64,000 nt of DNA. It comes from VAZQ01 sp045811525 (GTDB lineage Bacteria; Pseudomonadota; Alphaproteobacteria; Rhizobiales; Xanthobacteraceae). A program made the position numbers and the translations under genes. The stretch covers positions 1 through 64,000 of the forward strand of contig JBJMTV010000051.1 of assembly GCA_045811525.1 (NCBI GenBank). The letters are read 5' to 3'. Of this stretch, positions 24,889-34,319 are shown in pieces; positions within the stretch are counted from its first letter, which is position 1; each line of letters begins with the position of its first letter. The notes beneath the pieces are model-generated. The model worked only from the letters and a program-made list of their open reading frames with translations. It had not been told where the DNA came from and made no database searches.

Positions 24889-26418
24889 TTACGCGAAAGT
24901 CCTCGCATAGCCGTCGACGGCGGCCTTGAGCTTGCCGGTGGTCGCGTCATCGAGATCACGGCTCTCGCGAATGGTGCCGAGAATTTCGGAATGCTTGCTG
25001 CGCATGAGCCCGAGCAGGCCCTCCTCGAACGCCTTGACCCGGTTCACCGGTATGGGGTCGAGATAGCCGTTCACCCCGGCATAGATCACCACCACCTGCT
25101 CCTCCATCTTGAGCGGCGAGAATTGCGGCTGCTTGAGGAGCTCGGTGAGCCGCGATCCGCGGTTGAGCAGCCGCTGGGTCGTCGCATCGAGGTCGGAACC
25201 GAACTGTGCAAATGCCGCCATCTCGCGGTATTGGGCGAGCTCACCTTTGATGCGGCCCGCGACCTTCTTCATGGCTTTCGTCTGTGCCGCGGAGCCCACG
25301 CGCGAGACGGAAAGGCCCACATTCACGGCCGGACGGATGCCCTGATAGAACAAGTCCGTCTCCAGGAAGATCTGACCATCCGTGATTGAGATAACATTCG
25401 TGGGGATGTAGGCGGAAACGTCGTTCGCCTGCGTCTCGATCACCGGCAGGGCGGTCAGCGACCCTGACTTGTAATCCTCATTCATCTTGGCGGCGCGCTC
25501 GAGCAGTCGGGAATGCAGGTAGAACACATCACCAGGATAGGCTTCTCGTCCCGGCGGACGGCGCAAGAGCAGTGACATCTGACGGTAGGCGACGGCCTGC
25601 TTGGAAAGGTCGTCGTAAATGATCACCGCGTGCATGCCGTTGTCGCGGAAATATTCGCCCATGGTGCACCCGGCAAAAGGTGCGAGATACTGCATCGGCG
25701 CAGGATCGGACGCGGTGGCGGCGACGATGATCGAATATTCGAGTGCGCCATTCTCCTCGAGAACCTTCTTGAATTGCACCACGGTGGAGCGCTTCTGGCC
25801 AATCGCCACGTAGACGCAGTAGAGCTTGATCTTCTCGTCACCGCTTGCGTTGAGCGCCTTCTGATTGAGCATGGTGTCGAGCGCGATTGCCGTCTTGCCG
25901 GTCTGCCGGTCGCCGATGATCAGCTCGCGCTGACCCCGGCCAACGGGGATGAGCGCGTCGATCGCCTTGAGCCCGGTTGCCATGGGCTCGTGCACCGACT
26001 TGCGCGGAATGATACCGGGCGCCTTCACATCCACGCGGCGCCGTTCTGTGGCTGCAATCGGCCCTTCGCCGTCCAGCGGATTGCCGAGCGCGTCCACGAC
26101 GCGCCCGAGCAACCCCTTGCCGACTGGCACGTCAACAATGGCGCGCGTCCGTTTGACGGTCTGGCCTTCCTTGATCTCACGGTCGTTGCCAAAGATCACG
26201 ATGCCGACATTGTCATTCTCGAGATTGAGCGCCATGCCGCGGACGCCGTTCTCGAATTCGACCATTTCGCCGGACTGAACGTTGTCGAGCCCGTACACCC
26301 GGGCGATGCCGTCGCCGACCGAAAGCACCTGCCCGACCTCGGAGACCTCGGCCTCTTGGCCGAAATTCTTGATCTGCTCTTTGAGGATTGCGGAAATCTC
26401 GGCTGCGCGGATGTCCAT
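24889..26418 (-). CDS. atpA: F1 ATP synthase alpha subunit
   Basis: Product of 509 aa starting MDIRAAEISAILKEQIKNF. It has the non-catalytic nucleotide-site Walker A GDRQTGKTAIALDTMLNQ and the arginine-finger segment around YPGDVFYLHSRLLERAAK. The ATG shares bases with the atpH stop (TGATG), so translation is coupled; an in-frame TTG just upstream is ignored. Confidence 0.98.
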   Translation of the reverse strand: MDIRAAEISAILKEQIKNFGQEAEVSEVGQVLSVGDGIARVYGLDNVQSGEMVEFENGVRGMALNLENDNVGIVIFGNDREIKEGQTVKRTRAIVDVPVGKGLLGRVVDALGNPLDGEGPIAATERRRVDVKAPGIIPRKSVHEPMATGLKAIDALIPVGRGQRELIIGDRQTGKTAIALDTMLNQKALNASGDEKIKLYCVYVAIGQKRSTVVQFKKVLEENGALEYSIIVAATASDPAPMQYLAPFAGCTMGEYFRDNGMHAVIIYDDLSKQAVAYRQMSLLLRRPPGREAYPGDVFYLHSRLLERAAKMNEDYKSGSLTALPVIETQANDVSAYIPTNVISITDGQIFLETDLFYQGIRPAVNVGLSVSRVGSAAQTKAMKKVAGRIKGELAQYREMAAFAQFGSDLDATTQRLLNRGSRLTELLKQPQFSPLKMEEQVVVIYAGVNGYLDPIPVNRVKAFEEGLLGLMRSKHSEILGTIRESRDLDDATTGKLKAAVDGYARTFA

Positions 26419-26978
26419 CAAGGAACCTCTTTCATCGCATGTCTGATCGAGTTGAGCTTGGTACGTAGTGAAGAATCGACCATCCGCGACCCGAGCTTGA
26501 CGACGAGGCCGCCGATAATGGCTGGGTCGATCTTCACGTCGATCTGAACGTCCTTGTGCGTGACGGCCTTGAGCGCGTCTTTGATGGCGCTCTGCTGAGC
26601 GTCACTCGGCGGCTCGGCAAAGGTGACCTCGGCTGTAACCTCGCCTTTGTGGCGGGCGACCAGCTTGCCAAAATCGCGAATCATGTCAGCGACTGCGAAC
26701 AGACGCCGGTTGGACGTCGCCACCAGCAGGAATTGTTTGGCGATGCCGGATATGCCGGTGCGATCCAGGATGGAGGTGAGCGCCCGCAGCTGCTGCTCGG
26801 CGGAAAACATCGGACTGCGCACCAGCCGCCGGAGGTCGGGGCTCTCGGCCGTCAGCCCGTTGAACCGGTCGAGACCGGCCTTCACCTCATCGAGCGCACC
26901 TTCATCGCGCGCGAGCTCAAAAAGTGCAGTGGCATAGCGGCCTGCCATGCCGGGAACGATTGCGCCTTCGCCTGCCAC
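26418..26978 (-). CDS. atpH: F1 ATP synthase delta subunit
   Basis: Product of 186 aa with a GTG start at 26978, a length typical of this family in Hyphomicrobiales; an ATG at 26948 (MAGRYATALFELA) would give 176 aa. It contains GRYATALFELARDEGALDEV, RLVRSPMFSAEQQLRAL and the C-terminal IGGLVVKLGSRMVDSSLRTKLNSI. Delta joins F1 to the peripheral stalk. It is the first gene of the operon. In relatives priA is often the neighbour upstream; here transporter genes intervene. Confidence 0.93.
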   Translation of the reverse strand: MAGEGAIVPGMAGRYATALFELARDEGALDEVKAGLDRFNGLTAESPDLRRLVRSPMFSAEQQLRALTSILDRTGISGIAKQFLLVATSNRRLFAVADMIRDFGKLVARHKGEVTAEVTFAEPPSDAQQSAIKDALKAVTHKDVQIDVKIDPAIIGGLVVKLGSRMVDSSLRTKLNSIRHAMKEVP

Positions 26979-27227
26979 GTCGCTCGTCTTTCGGGCAATT
27001 TCGCCGTCCCGGTACCATTGCCGAGGCCGGGCGCCAAGCCAATGAGTTTGCAAATGAGACTTGCTTTTCGCGGAGAGCGCCGGCGCGCTCTGCAAGTCCG
27101 CGGAAAACGCGCGGTTTGCTAACACACCGGCCCCTGCGGTGCAACACGACAGCCGCTCCCACGAGGGGACCGCACGCGCCGAGCCCTTGCGCCCGGCTCT
27201 TGCGCTGAGGCAACACAGGACTTGACC

Positions 27228-28166
27228 GTGCTTTCAATGGCTGGGGTTTCAAAGCTGCGCAATTCCGCTTCGCCCCGACCTGACGTCGCCAGCGCCCGCC
27301 TCATGCTGGTCGGGGTGACGTTGGCATGGGGCCTCACCTGGCCGGCCCTGAAGATGGCGCTCGAGGAGATCCCGCCCTTCAGCATGCGGGTCGGCACCTG
27401 CGTCATCGGAGGCTCGGCCTTGCTCGGGCTCGGGCTTCTGCAGGGTCGCGACGTGCGGATTTGCCCAGGGCGCGCGCGGATCCACATCGTTATCGCCGGT
27501 TGCCTCAACGTTGGAGCGCTCGCGCTCCTCACCGCGTTTGCGCAGCTTGCCACCAGCACCGCGCGCGTCGCAGTGCTGACCTACACAATGCCGATCTGGG
27601 CCGCCGTGTTTGCGCGCATGGCGCTCGGCGAGCGAATGACTGCGATCCGTGCGGTTTCGCTCCTGCTGTGCCTGTTGGGACTTTGTGTGCTCCTCTATCC
27701 CCTGCTCGCGACGACCCACGCCACGGGCGTTCTGCTCGCGCTCGCCACGGCAGTCAGCTGGGCTGCGGGAACTGTGTACCTCAAATGGGCACGCATCGAA
27801 GCCGAGCCGCTGGCTTTGGCCGGTTGGCAGCTCATGGTTGCTCTTGGGCTGAGCCTGGTCGGTTTGGTGCTGGTCGAAGGATCACTGCATCTCTGGCCCG
27901 TGCATCCGAAAGCTCTCATCGCACTCGTGTTCTCCGGACTCGCCGGGTCGGCGATCGCTTATCTGCTCTGGTTCGAGATCGTGCGTCGGCTGCCAGCAAC
28001 GACCGCATCGCTCGGCATTCTGGGTAGCCCGGTGGTCGGCGTAATCGGGTCGGTGCTCGTGCTGGGCGAGCGGCTGAGCGTCACCGATGTCATCGGTTTT
28101 GCCCTTGTCCTCACTGCGGCAGCTTGTGTTCTGCTCGCGCCCACCTCGCTGGTCGAGAACGGCTAA
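27228..28166 (+). CDS. EamA/DMT-family transporter
   Basis: Product of 312 aa from a GTG at 27228, seven bases after AGGA; a TTG at 27222 and an ATG at 27237 are alternatives. Ten predicted membrane helices are arranged as two EamA repeats: GVTLAWGLTWPALKMAL with ...LTYTMPIWAAVFARMALGE, then AVSWAAGTVYLKWA with ...GSPVVGVIGSVLVLGE. Members export amino acids or metabolites; the substrate is unknown. It is divergent from atpH and immediately followed by the broken MFS gene. Confidence 0.9.
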   Translation: MLSMAGVSKLRNSASPRPDVASARLMLVGVTLAWGLTWPALKMALEEIPPFSMRVGTCVIGGSALLGLGLLQGRDVRICPGRARIHIVIAGCLNVGALALLTAFAQLATSTARVAVLTYTMPIWAAVFARMALGERMTAIRAVSLLLCLLGLCVLLYPLLATTHATGVLLALATAVSWAAGTVYLKWARIEAEPLALAGWQLMVALGLSLVGLVLVEGSLHLWPVHPKALIALVFSGLAGSAIAYLLWFEIVRRLPATTASLGILGSPVVGVIGSVLVLGERLSVTDVIGFALVLTAAACVLLAPTSLVENG

Positions 28167-28171
28167 ATTCG

Positions 28172-29407
28172 ATGCATTTTGCTCCATCCGACCGCGCCGA
28201 CCACGGAGAGCTCCTCAAGCTACTGGCGGTGCTCTGGCTCACCGGCTTGTCGATGCGTATTACTGTGATGGCGGTCCCGCCGATCATTCCGCGCATCCAT
28301 GATGACTTGCAGCTCAGCGAGACACAGGTCGGACTGCTGATCGGATTGCCGCTCTTCACCTGGGCGCTCGCGGCCGTCCCTGGTGCGCTGTCGATCGCCC
28401 GGCTCGGCGCCGCCAATACGCTTGCCCTCGGATTGATTGCCACTGGCCTCGCGGCGGCCGCGCGCGGCGGCGCGCACGCGGTGTGGCTCCTCTATCTTGC
28501 CACCCTGCTGATGGGCTGCGGCATCGCCGTGATGCAGCCAGCCCTGCAGACGCTGGTGCGGGAATAGCTGCCGCAGCGCATCGGGCTCGCGACAGCCGTG
28601 GCCACGAATGGTCTTCTGGTGGGGGCGGCGGCTGGACCAATTCTGACCATTCCCCTCCTGTTGCCCCTGCTGGCGCAGAGCTGGCGTCTCGATCTCGTCG
28701 TCTGGGCATCACCGGTGTTGCTCACCGCCGTACTCTTTCTGGAGCTGCGTCGGCGCGGCACGTCAGGCGCCATGTTGGCCGTCGCGGCCGCGGCCAGCGG
28801 CGCAATGAGTACGGGCGATCATCGGCGATCGACCTCGCGTTGGTGGCCTGATTGGACCAATCCGCTCATCTGGCTCCTCGGCTTTACGTTCGGCAGCAAC
28901 AACGCGCTTTATTTCGGGACCGCGGCCTTCCTGCCGGAGTACCTCGCTAGCATCGGCCGCAGCGATCTGACCGGTGCGGCGCTTGGATTCCTGACCGGCT
29001 CTCAGTTCATTGCCTCGGCACTCCTGCTTGCCACTGCCGAGCTCCTGCATCGGCGGGTTTGGCCCTACCTGGTGTTCGGGCTGGGCACCGTTGTGGCCGT
29101 GCTCGCGATCGCGTTGGCAAGCGGCATGTGGATCATCTTGGCGGGCGCCACGCTCCTTGGGTTCTCGCTCGCCGTCACCTTCGTGATCACGCTCGCGTTG
29201 CCAGCGGCGCTGAGCGCGCCGGGCGAGGTGCATCGCATGTCGGCTGGAATGTTCACCATCAGCTACGGGCTTGCCGTGATCGTGCCGGTAGTCTGCGGAG
29301 CGTTGTGGGATCTCACGGCACAGCCGTGGACCGCCTTTGTCCCGCTTGGCTTGTGCGCCTCTGCCCTGACGGTGCTCGGGGTCGTACTCAGCGTGCGGCA
29401 CCGTTAG
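28172..29407 (+). pseudogene. MFS transporter (CynX/NimT-like) interrupted by an in-frame amber codon
   Basis: One continuous reading frame from ATG 28172 to the stop at 29407, broken only by TAG at 28565-28567. Before it the protein reads MHFAPSDRADHGELLKLLAV...ALQTLVRE; after it LPQRIGLATAVATNGLLVG..., with no loss of frame. In this family a Trp commonly follows ...LVRE, so a single TGG-to-TAG change explains the break. The intact length would be 411 residues with about 12 membrane helices. The rest of the gene looks undecayed, so the mutation is recent, or a sequencing error, or the codon is suppressed. It starts 5 bases after the EamA stop, so the two form a transcript. Confidence 0.85.
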
Positions 29408-29487
29408 CTTTCCACGGGGGACCGTCGTTTGCGGCCGCGCTCTTCAGTCCAGTAGAACCGGCACTAAGTTTGGCATGTCCGCTTCGC

Positions 29488-29713
29488 CTAGAAGGCGGGC
29501 CTGAGCAGATGCACCTGCAGGGTCATCAGGTTGCGCAGGGAACAGCGGTTCATGTAGGGGCGGGTTTCAAACCCGCCCCCTTCAGCAGACACCCCTCGCG
29601 ACATGTTCTCTGGGTCATTCGCCCAGCGGGCAGGATTGTTCGTGATGTAAGCGCGAATGCGATCTAACGCTTTCTCGTTCCGAATGATGTGCTCGTAAAG
29701 CTGCGCTGCCTCT
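29488..29713 (-). pseudogene. 3' remnant of a REP-associated tyrosine transposase (RAYT)
   Basis: Read on the minus strand, the segment from about 29713 encodes EAAQLYEHIIRNEKALDR, then IRAYITNNPARWANDPEN, the conserved C-terminal end of IS200-like REP-associated transposases (compare YEHIIRNE...YIxxNPxxW). The frame then runs through a REP palindrome to a TAG at 29488-29490. The N-terminal catalytic part (HUH, Tyr) is absent: upstream of 29713 lie a second REP palindrome and priA-side sequence. It is therefore a relic of the family of elements that makes and moves such palindromes. Confidence 0.75.
29554..29580. repeat. REP palindrome, family 3 copy 1
   Basis: GTAGGGGCGGGTTTC followed by AAACCCGCCCC, a near-perfect palindrome. 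The same sequence in the other orientation is at 29714-29740, so the two bracket the transposase remnant. Confidence 0.85.
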
Positions 29714-29740
29714 ACGGGCGGGTTTGAAACCCGCCCCTAC
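29714..29740. repeat. REP palindrome, family 3 copy 2
   Basis: ACGGGCGGGTTTG followed by AAACCCGCCCCTAC, the inverted partner of 29554-29580. It begins where recognisable transposase coding sequence stops, so it may mark a deletion or recombination point. Confidence 0.85.
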
Positions 29741-29815
29741 AAGTCTCCCGATTTTGGACGTTCGGTCTGCAGAGATCTGGCGGCCTCATTAAGCGTGCGA
29801 ACTCTGGCCCGACGC

Positions 29816-31999
29816 TCACAGGAAGCTTTGCGGGTCGACATCGACCTCAACCTTGATGTTGCCGCTCGGCTTCGGTGCTGCGCCGAGCCACTGCCGCAGA
29901 TAGGCCGACAAGTCGAATGCGCGCGGCGCCTTGAGCAGAATGCGGAACCGGTGACGCCCGCGCACGACGGCGAGTGGCGCTTCCGCTGGGCCAAGCACGC
30001 GCAGCTCGGAGCGCGGCGCCGCCACGGCCACGAGCCGCCGTGCATAGGCTTCCGCTGCCGGTCGCTCGCGGGCGGACACGAGCAGGCTCGCCAGCCGGCC
30101 GAACGGGGGATATTGCGTGCGCTCGCGCAGCTCGATCTCATTCGCGTAAAAGGCGTCGCGATCACCGGCGACGAGCGCCCGCAGGACGGGATGATCGGGC
30201 TGATGAGTCTGCAGGAAGCCAATGCTGGAACCGGCATCGCGACCAGCACGGCCGACCACCTGGTGCAGCAACTGGAAAGTGCGTTCCGCCGCCCGCGGGT
30301 CGCCATTGGCAAGGCCGAGATCGGCGTCGACCACTCCAACCAGGTTGAGCATGGGGAAATGATGGCCTTTGGCCACCAGCTGCGTGCCGATGATGATGTC
30401 GACGCGCCCTTGCGCCACGTCCTCGAGCTCCGCACGCAGCCGCTCGAACGATACGATAAGATCGCTCGACAGCACGAGGATGCGGCTCTGCGGAAAAAGC
30501 TCAGCGGCCTCTTGTTGCAGCCGCTCCACGCCCGGCCCAACAGCGACCAGCGACTCGGTCGCCTGGCATTGCGGGCATAACGCCGGCGGGGGCAGCGAAT
30601 AGCCGCAGTGATGGCAGACAAGGCGACGCTTGAAGCGATGGTCAACCAGCCAAGCATCGCAGTTGGGGCACGCAAGGCGAAACCCGCAATTCCGGCAAAG
30701 CGTGAGTGGCGCATAGCCGCGCCGGTTCAGGAACAGCAGCGCCTGCTCGCGCCGCTCGAGGGCTTGCTGCATGGCCTCGGCAAGGCGCGGGGCGATGAAC
30801 CGTCCACGCGGCGGTCCTTCGGTGCGCAGGTCAATGGGCTCAATCGATGGCAGGTGTGCGCCACCGAAGCGTTCCGGCAGATGCATGCGTGCGTAACGGC
30901 CGCTCCGCGCATTCACCTCCGTCTCGACCGAGGGGGTGGCTGAGACCAGCACGATTGGAATATCAGCACCGCGCGCCCGCACCACCGCCATGTCGCGGGC
31001 ATGGTAGCGCACGCCGTCCTCCTGCTTGTAAGCCGCATCATGCTCCTCATCCACCACGATCAGGCCAAGCTCGGCATAGGGGAGGAAAAGCGCCGAACGG
31101 GCGCCCACGACCACCCGCGCCTCGCCTTGGGCTATCGCCGTCCAGGTGCGCGCGCGCAGGCGTGGCGAGAGCTGCGAGTGCCACTGTGCGGGAGGGACGC
31201 CAAACCGTGCGGTGAAGCGCTCGAGAAATTGCGCGGTGAGCGCGATTTCCGGCAGCAGCACCAGCGCCTGACGCCCTTTGCGCACGATCTCGGCTACCGC
31301 TTCGAAATAGACCTCGGTCTTGCCCGAACCTGTGACGCCGTCGAGCAGAGTCACCGCGTAGCCGCCGCGCGCCACCTGGGCGCGCAGTTTCGTCGCAGCG
31401 TCGCTCTGTGCCGCCGTGAGCTCGGGTTGTAGAAAGTCCGGGTCGGGCCTGCGCGCCACGGGCTCGGGCGGCAGCACCAGAGTTTCCAGGCTTCCTTCAT
31501 CGACCAGGCCGTCAATGACGCCGGCGGAAACCCCGGCCTGCTCTGTCACCTCGCTCTTGCTCCGCGCCCGCCCGTTCCCCAGCAGCGCGAGCACCCGCTC
31601 GCGTGCGGGCGTCATGCGTGCGGGCCCTTGCCCGACAAGCCGCACTCCGACCCGCTCGCGCTCAGCCCCGAGATCCTCGCCCATCCGCAGCGCCATGCGC
31701 AGAACCATGCCGCGGGGCGCCAGGGTGTAGTTCGCGACCCATTCAGTGAACCGACGAAGCTCGGCGTGCAGCGGCGGCACATTGAGCTTGGCCTCGATCT
31801 CCTTCATGCGGTTGTCGAGGCGGGGGTTGGGCGCGGCATTCTCGGCCCACACCGCCGCAGTCGTCGCGCGCGCCCCCAGCGGGACTCGCACCAGGTCGCC
31901 CGGACCGATATCGAGCCCGTCGGGCACCCGGTAGGAATAGGTCTGATCGAGCGCAACGGGGACGAGAACGTCGACCACTCGCCTGACCATGGCGCTCAT
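29816..31999 (-). CDS. priA: Primosomal replication restart helicase PriA
   Basis: Product of 727 aa. It has an N-terminal DNA-binding domain (VDVLVPVALDQTYSYRVPDGL), Walker A GVTGSGKTEVY, helicase motif II DEEHDAAYKQ, and the zinc-binding cysteine cluster (CRNCGFRLACPNC...CHHCGYS...CPQC), then motifs through VGRAGR. PriA reloads the replisome at stalled forks. It is divergent from xerC, and its start lies only 18 bases from the composite palindrome element at 32018, so the element is in or next to its promoter. Confidence 0.97.
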   Translation of the reverse strand: MSAMVRRVVDVLVPVALDQTYSYRVPDGLDIGPGDLVRVPLGARATTAAVWAENAAPNPRLDNRMKEIEAKLNVPPLHAELRRFTEWVANYTLAPRGMVLRMALRMGEDLGAERERVGVRLVGQGPARMTPARERVLALLGNGRARSKSEVTEQAGVSAGVIDGLVDEGSLETLVLPPEPVARRPDPDFLQPELTAAQSDAATKLRAQVARGGYAVTLLDGVTGSGKTEVYFEAVAEIVRKGRQALVLLPEIALTAQFLERFTARFGVPPAQWHSQLSPRLRARTWTAIAQGEARVVVGARSALFLPYAELGLIVVDEEHDAAYKQEDGVRYHARDMAVVRARGADIPIVLVSATPSVETEVNARSGRYARMHLPERFGGAHLPSIEPIDLRTEGPPRGRFIAPRLAEAMQQALERREQALLFLNRRGYAPLTLCRNCGFRLACPNCDAWLVDHRFKRRLVCHHCGYSLPPPALCPQCQATESLVAVGPGVERLQQEAAELFPQSRILVLSSDLIVSFERLRAELEDVAQGRVDIIIGTQLVAKGHHFPMLNLVGVVDADLGLANGDPRAAERTFQLLHQVVGRAGRDAGSSIGFLQTHQPDHPVLRALVAGDRDAFYANEIELRERTQYPPFGRLASLLVSARERPAAEAYARRLVAVAAPRSELRVLGPAEAPLAVVRGRHRFRILLKAPRAFDLSAYLRQWLGAAPKPSGNIKVEVDVDPQSFL

Positions 32000-32017
32000 T
32001 CGGTTGGAGCTGGCTTA

Positions 32018-32184
32018 CTAGTGTGGCGGTTCAGAAGTCCGCATCATTCTTGCCGCGAGTTCGTCATGCGGACTTCTGAACCAAAGCCACACTAGAGACC
32101 CATAGTTTGCTAGTGTCCTTCGATTCCGAAGTTCGCAAACTACGGTGCCGCACAATGATGCGAACTTCGGAATCGGGACACTAG
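32018..32184. repeat. Composite double-palindrome element, copy 2 (inverted relative to copy 1)
   Basis: Palindrome B' (32018-32095) and palindrome A' (32110-32184). Its reverse complement aligns end to end with 15860-16032, with a few substitutions in loops and a shorter spacer. In A' the outer arms are CTAGTGTCC / GGACACTAG against CTGGTGTCC / GGACACCAG in copy 1, a paired change that preserves the stem. It fills most of the region between divergent priA and xerC. Confidence 0.9.
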
Positions 32185-32272
32185 AGAGTAAGGAACGCCG
32201 TGCAATTATGCACGGATTGGGGCCGAGAACGGCAGTGGACGGCACAGGGCTATGTGGTGCCGGGGGCGGGAC

Positions 32273-33238
32273 ATGGCAGCACAGGCTGAACAAGCAGAAG
32301 ATCTTCAGATTCCGTTGGCGGCGGCTGACCTGTCAGGCGCCGTGGTGCGCTGGCTGGCGCAGCTCACGACCGAGCGGCGGATGTCCGCCAAGACCACTGA
32401 GGCTTATGCACGCGATGTACGCCAGTTTGTCACGTTCCTGGGCCAACATCTTGGGCAACGCGTGACGCTGCGGGCGTTGACACGTCTCACGCCGGTCGAC
32501 GTGCGCGCCTTCATGGCTGCACGGCGCAGGGACGGAATTGGCAGCCGCTCGCTCATGCGCATGCTGGCGGGTGTGCGCTCGTTCGCCCGCTTTCTCGAGC
32601 GCGAGGGAAAAGGCAGCGTCGGTGCTCTTGCGGTGGTCCGGGCGCCCAAGCTGCCGCGCACCTTGCCCAAGCCGCTGCCGATCGCGCAAGCGCGTCGCAT
32701 TGCCGAGACGGAGCTGCGGGCCGGTCGCGATGCAGCGCCTTGGATCCTCACACGTGACGCGGCTGTGCTTGCGCTGCTCTACGGGTCCGGACTGCGCATC
32801 GCAGAGGCGCTTGGCTTGCGCCGCAAGGATGCGCCGATCGGGCTCGACATGATCAGGATCATGGGTAAGGGCAGCAAGCCACGCATGGTCCCAGTGCTGC
32901 CGCAAGTGGCGAGCCTCATTGCCGATTATGTCGCCCTCTGCCCTTATCCGCTCCCCGATGAGGGCTCACTGTTCCTCGGGGCGAAGGGAGGGCCGCTGTC
33001 CGCTCGGGTTGTGCAACTCGCCATGCGCGAGCTCCGGGGCGCGCTGGGGCTCTCCGAGAGTGCAACGCCACACGCATTGCGTCATTCCTTCGCCACTCAC
33101 CTGCTCGCGCGCGGGGGTGACCTGCGCGCGATCCAGGAGCTCCTCGGCCATGCGTCCCTCTCAACAACGCAGATCTACACGGCCGTGGACACTGAACGCC
33201 TGCTCGAGGTGTATCAGAGCACCCATCCGCGGGCGTAG
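32273..33238 (+). CDS. xerC: Tyrosine recombinase XerC
   Basis: Product of 321 aa from the ATG at 32273 (GGGGGCGGG upstream). It has a SAM-like N-terminal domain and a catalytic domain with Arg175 (GSGLRIAEAL), Lys199 (GKGSKPR), His267 and Arg270 (HALRHSF), His293 (LGHASL) and Tyr302 (TTQIYTA). XerC with XerD resolves chromosome dimers at dif. Position next to priA, as in relatives, favours XerC over XerD. No integrative element surrounds it. Confidence 0.9.
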   Translation: MAAQAEQAEDLQIPLAAADLSGAVVRWLAQLTTERRMSAKTTEAYARDVRQFVTFLGQHLGQRVTLRALTRLTPVDVRAFMAARRRDGIGSRSLMRMLAGVRSFARFLEREGKGSVGALAVVRAPKLPRTLPKPLPIAQARRIAETELRAGRDAAPWILTRDAAVLALLYGSGLRIAEALGLRRKDAPIGLDMIRIMGKGSKPRMVPVLPQVASLIADYVALCPYPLPDEGSLFLGAKGGPLSARVVQLAMRELRGALGLSESATPHALRHSFATHLLARGGDLRAIQELLGHASLSTTQIYTAVDTERLLEVYQSTHPRA

Positions 33239-33340
33239 GGCGCGCTCCACAGCCATTCATCCAAATGCGTTCATGCGCATGCTAAACTCGCCCCCAATTG
33301 TCCCCGCTATGGGGATAAGCCGGCACGGGGAGTGAGGAAA

Positions 33341-34015
33341 ATGAGCCACGGCGTGCATGCGGTTCAGCATGAGGTCGAGCACCATATCGAGCACGAGGAG
33401 GGGCACGGCGGGCCTGGCAAGGGCTTCGCGGACAACAAGAACAAGAAGATCGCACTGGTCATCTCGGTTCTGGCTCTGTTTCTCGCGATCTCGGAGACTC
33501 TCGGCAAGAGCGCGCAGACAGAGGCGATTTCGCTCAACATCAAATCGTCGGACACGTGGAATTTCTTCCAGGCGAAGACGATCCGTCAGACCACATTGCG
33601 CACTGCTGCACAGGGCTTGCTAGTCGAGGCCAACGCGACCCCCGACGAGGCCAAGAAGGCTTCCATGCTCAAACAGGCGAACGACTGGATGAGCACGGTG
33701 ACCCGCTACGAGTCCGATCCCAAGGAGAAGGACGGGCGCAAAGAGCTACGGGCGCAAGCCGAGAAGTACGAGCACGAGCGCGACACGCTGCTCGAGAAAT
33801 ATCACAACTACGAAGTCGGCTCGGCAGTCTATCAAATCGGTATTGTACTGGCGTCTGCAGCCGTGATTACCGGCATCATGGCCTTGCTCTATGGTGCGAT
33901 TGGGCTTGGCATCCTCGGCCTCGGCTTCACCGCGATTGGGCTCTTTGCTCCCAACCTGCCGCACGACGGCCTGCACTGGTTTGAGCAGCTGTTGCACGCC
34001 AGTGGCACACATTGA
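33341..34015 (+). CDS. DUF4337 membrane protein
   Basis: Product of 224 aa from the ATG at 33341, with GTGAGGAAA upstream. It has a His-rich N-terminus (HHIEHEEGHGG), one membrane segment (IALVISVLALFLAISETLG, about residues 36-56), a charged helical region with the DUF4337 signature NIKSSDTWNFFQAKTIRQ, and two C-terminal membrane segments (about 162-205). The function of DUF4337 is not known. It is probably a single-gene unit. Confidence 0.85.
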   Translation: MSHGVHAVQHEVEHHIEHEEGHGGPGKGFADNKNKKIALVISVLALFLAISETLGKSAQTEAISLNIKSSDTWNFFQAKTIRQTTLRTAAQGLLVEANATPDEAKKASMLKQANDWMSTVTRYESDPKEKDGRKELRAQAEKYEHERDTLLEKYHNYEVGSAVYQIGIVLASAAVITGIMALLYGAIGLGILGLGFTAIGLFAPNLPHDGLHWFEQLLHASGTH

Positions 34016-34085
34016 GGCGGCCGCCTTGAGCTGACGGCTCAGGACAGCACCGCGCCGTTCGGTGGCCGCGCGGTCTGGGTGCCGT

Positions 34086-34283
34086 CTAGTTCGTGGCTGC
34101 CCCGAGCTTCGGGCGGTCGGCGTGCGCCGTTGCGCGCCGTGTGCGCTCGAGCCCATTCGCGACCTGCAGCCAATTGTCTCGCATACGATTGAGAAAATTC
34201 CGCTCGTTTTCGTCGGCGCTCTCGGCCGCACGCTGCCCGCACTGAGCGGCAATCCGCTGGCAATAACTCGACTTCTCTTCCAT
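34086..34283 (-). CDS. Small conserved-looking protein, 65 aa
   Basis: Short helical protein MEEKSSYCQRIAAQCGQR...NFLNRMRDNWLQVANGLERTRRA. This pattern (two Cys near the start, a FxNRMRDNW box) resembles small proteins found widely in Bradyrhizobium-type genomes, as far as I recall. A Shine-Dalgarno GGTGGAG lies nine bases upstream, and no other gene explains the segment. It has no signal peptide; function unknown. Confidence 0.6.
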   Translation of the reverse strand: MEEKSSYCQRIAAQCGQRAAESADENERNFLNRMRDNWLQVANGLERTRRATAHADRPKLGAATN

Positions 34284-34319
34284 GGACGTTGCTCCACCGC
34301 CCCGCCGATAGGATCCAAC

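Noticed and set aside
15860..32184. A 16-kb composite transposon bounded by the inverted composite elements
   Set aside because: The interval holds core genes in near-normal order (rsfS to ATP synthase and priA), so the copies are better explained as independent insertions of a small repeat.
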